Program-made: the position numbers and the translations under genes
Part shown: positions 63,216-64,000 of the stretch, in pieces
Layout of the letters: the number at the start of each line of letters is the position of its first letter
Position numbering within the stretch: the first letter of the stretch is position 1
The notes under the pieces: model-generated
Told to the model about the DNA's origin: nothing
The model's input: the letters and a program-made list of their open reading frames with translations, nothing else
The model's database searches: none
From: CBDFGN01 sp965247065
Lineage (GTDB): Bacteria; Bacteroidota; Bacteroidia; Cytophagales; Cyclobacteriaceae
Direction: 5' to 3'
Assembly: GCA_965247065.1 (NCBI GenBank)
Contig: CBDFGN010000006.1
Coordinates: 62,001-126,000 of the forward strand
DNA length: 64,000 bases

Positions 63216-63851
63216 GTGGCACACATGGAGCAGGTATTAGATGTGTATAAACGGCCTTATGATCCTGAAAGTCCGGTAGTATGCATGGATGAAACGCCCA
63301 AACAATTGATTAAGGAAACCAGGATAACCGAGCCGATGCAAAAGGGCAAAGCAACCAGGGTGGATTATGAATACCGGCGTTGCGGGGTGTGTAATGTGTT
63401 TATTGCCAGTGAGCCGGTCACAGGAAAGCGAATGGTTAAGCTTACCGAGAGGAAAACCCGGAAAGACTGGGCTAAGTTCATCAAAGAGATTGCTGATCAG
63501 ATGTATCCTGATTCTGGGAAGATCACCTTAGTGATGGACAATTATATCACACATACAGCTGCCTCCTTATATGAAACATATCCTCCCGAAGAAGCAAAAA
63601 GAATATGGGATCGGTTTGAGCTTGTATATACACCAAAACATGGAAGCTGGCTGAACATGGCAGAAATTGAACTCAGTGTGCTTTCCAGACAATGCTTAAG
63701 TAGACGAATTGACAGTATGGAGATAATCCGAAAAGAAGTGAAAGCATGGGAGGAACATCGAAACAACAAGAACGCCAGTATTGATTGGCGCTTTACAACA
63801 AAAGATGCACGGATAAAATTAAAAAAGCTTTATCCGTCAATTCGAACTTGA
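63216..63851 (+). CDS. IS630-family transposase, ORF B (DDE part)
   Basis: 211 residues as an open frame; its reading frame extends back to about 63150. DDE catalytic residues: Asp in VVCMDETPKQL, Asp in LVMDNYITHTAASLY, Glu in SWLNMAEIELSVLSRQCL. The GTG at 63216 is unlikely to be a real start, since family similarity continues upstream as WIIPPKSDSSF. Expected to be made as a fusion with ORF A by frameshifting or transcript slippage at the A7 run. Confidence 0.9.
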   Translation: MAHMEQVLDVYKRPYDPESPVVCMDETPKQLIKETRITEPMQKGKATRVDYEYRRCGVCNVFIASEPVTGKRMVKLTERKTRKDWAKFIKEIADQMYPDSGKITLVMDNYITHTAASLYETYPPEEAKRIWDRFELVYTPKHGSWLNMAEIELSVLSRQCLSRRIDSMEIIRKEVKAWEEHRNNKNASIDWRFTTKDARIKLKKLYPSIRT

Positions 63852-63861
63852 CATGACACTA

Positions 63862-64000
63862 GTTTAGGAAGGTATTTAATTTTCTGTTTCTCCGAGCCAA
63901 ACTCGGAAATAGGGAACATAACCAGGGATCCTTGAACTGATGCTGTGGAGCGCATTCCAGAATCTACGCGCTCTAATTCCTGCATAATTAATCCATATGA
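63862..64000 (-). pseudogene. gcdH: Glutaryl-CoA dehydrogenase, N-terminal part (continues beyond window)
   Basis: Translates on the minus strand as SYGLIMQELERVDSGMRSTA, SVQGSLVMFPISEFGSEKQK and IKYLPKL, the expected section just before ASGELLGCFG on the other side of the IS630-family element. No lesion within these 46 codons. The gene start lies outside the window. Confidence 0.88.

Larger units (their letters stand above)
62654..63859. mobile_element. IS630-family insertion sequence
   Basis: 1,206 bp. Perfect 12-bp terminal inverted repeats, GTGTCATGTCAA on the left and its complement on the right. Flanked by TA on both sides (62652-62653 and 63860-63861), the target duplication of the family. 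Removing the element and one TA restores gcdH in frame (PKL-ASGEL). Carries two overlapping-frame transposase ORFs. Confidence 0.93.

Overview
The window looks like a chromosomal segment of a gliding or surface-active member of the Bacteroidota, most likely order Cytophagales. The reasons are two type IX secretion (T9SS) cargo proteins with the two classic C-terminal sorting domains, a PorP/SprF-family outer-membrane protein beside a giant PKD/gliding-type adhesin, the single-chain PurL, several TAnnTTTG-like -7 boxes, frequent TTG/GTG starts and weak Shine-Dalgarno use. Genus cannot be read from the sequence.

Layout. 1-1,065: end of a molybdopterin operon (moaA-moaD-moaE). 1,066-7,423: a membrane zinc-ribbon protein, a secreted protein, metG, then tRNA-Gln-prs-rplY-pth on the minus strand. 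7,551-17,100: small secreted protein, T9SS propeller protein, TsaC/Sua5, pgk, recQ, an OmpA-family protein and a steroid-reductase-like membrane enzyme. 17,417-26,289: NRDE protein, monooxygenase-fold protein, Ste24-type protease, then the divergent PorP/SprF and 1,743-residue adhesin pair. 26,296-38,144 is a decayed accessory zone: an M49 peptidase pseudogene split by an intact IS982-family element, the intact purL, remains of a TetR-TolC-RND efflux locus collapsed by deletion, an Asp-rich repeat lipoprotein with a small secreted partner, a frameshifted TPR histidine kinase and an IS1595-family element. 38,197-45,680: enoyl-CoA hydratase, ComEC, PhoH, SAM hydroxide adenosyltransferase, gpsA and a PlsB-like acyltransferase.

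45,921-51,924 is the most interesting intact unit: five tightly packed genes for an ethanolamine-type permease, a glutamine-synthetase-like ligase, an iron alcohol dehydrogenase, a PuuD-type gamma-glutamyl hydrolase and an aldehyde dehydrogenase. Together they spell a predicted gamma-glutamylated route from ethanolamine to glycine that needs neither B12 nor a microcompartment. 51,911-56,149 is a calcium cluster (Na/Ca antiporter, C2-domain protein, Ca-type P-ATPase). 56,229-64,000: phospho-sugar mutase, a broken hpd, a conserved hypothetical, trpS, a DUF1573 protein, and a gcdH pseudogene carrying a nonsense codon and an IS630-family insertion.

At least five loci carry frameshifts or in-frame stops. 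The M49, TetR and efflux loci bear several lesions each, so they are real decay. The histidine kinase and hpd lesions are few and could in part be sequencing or assembly errors.
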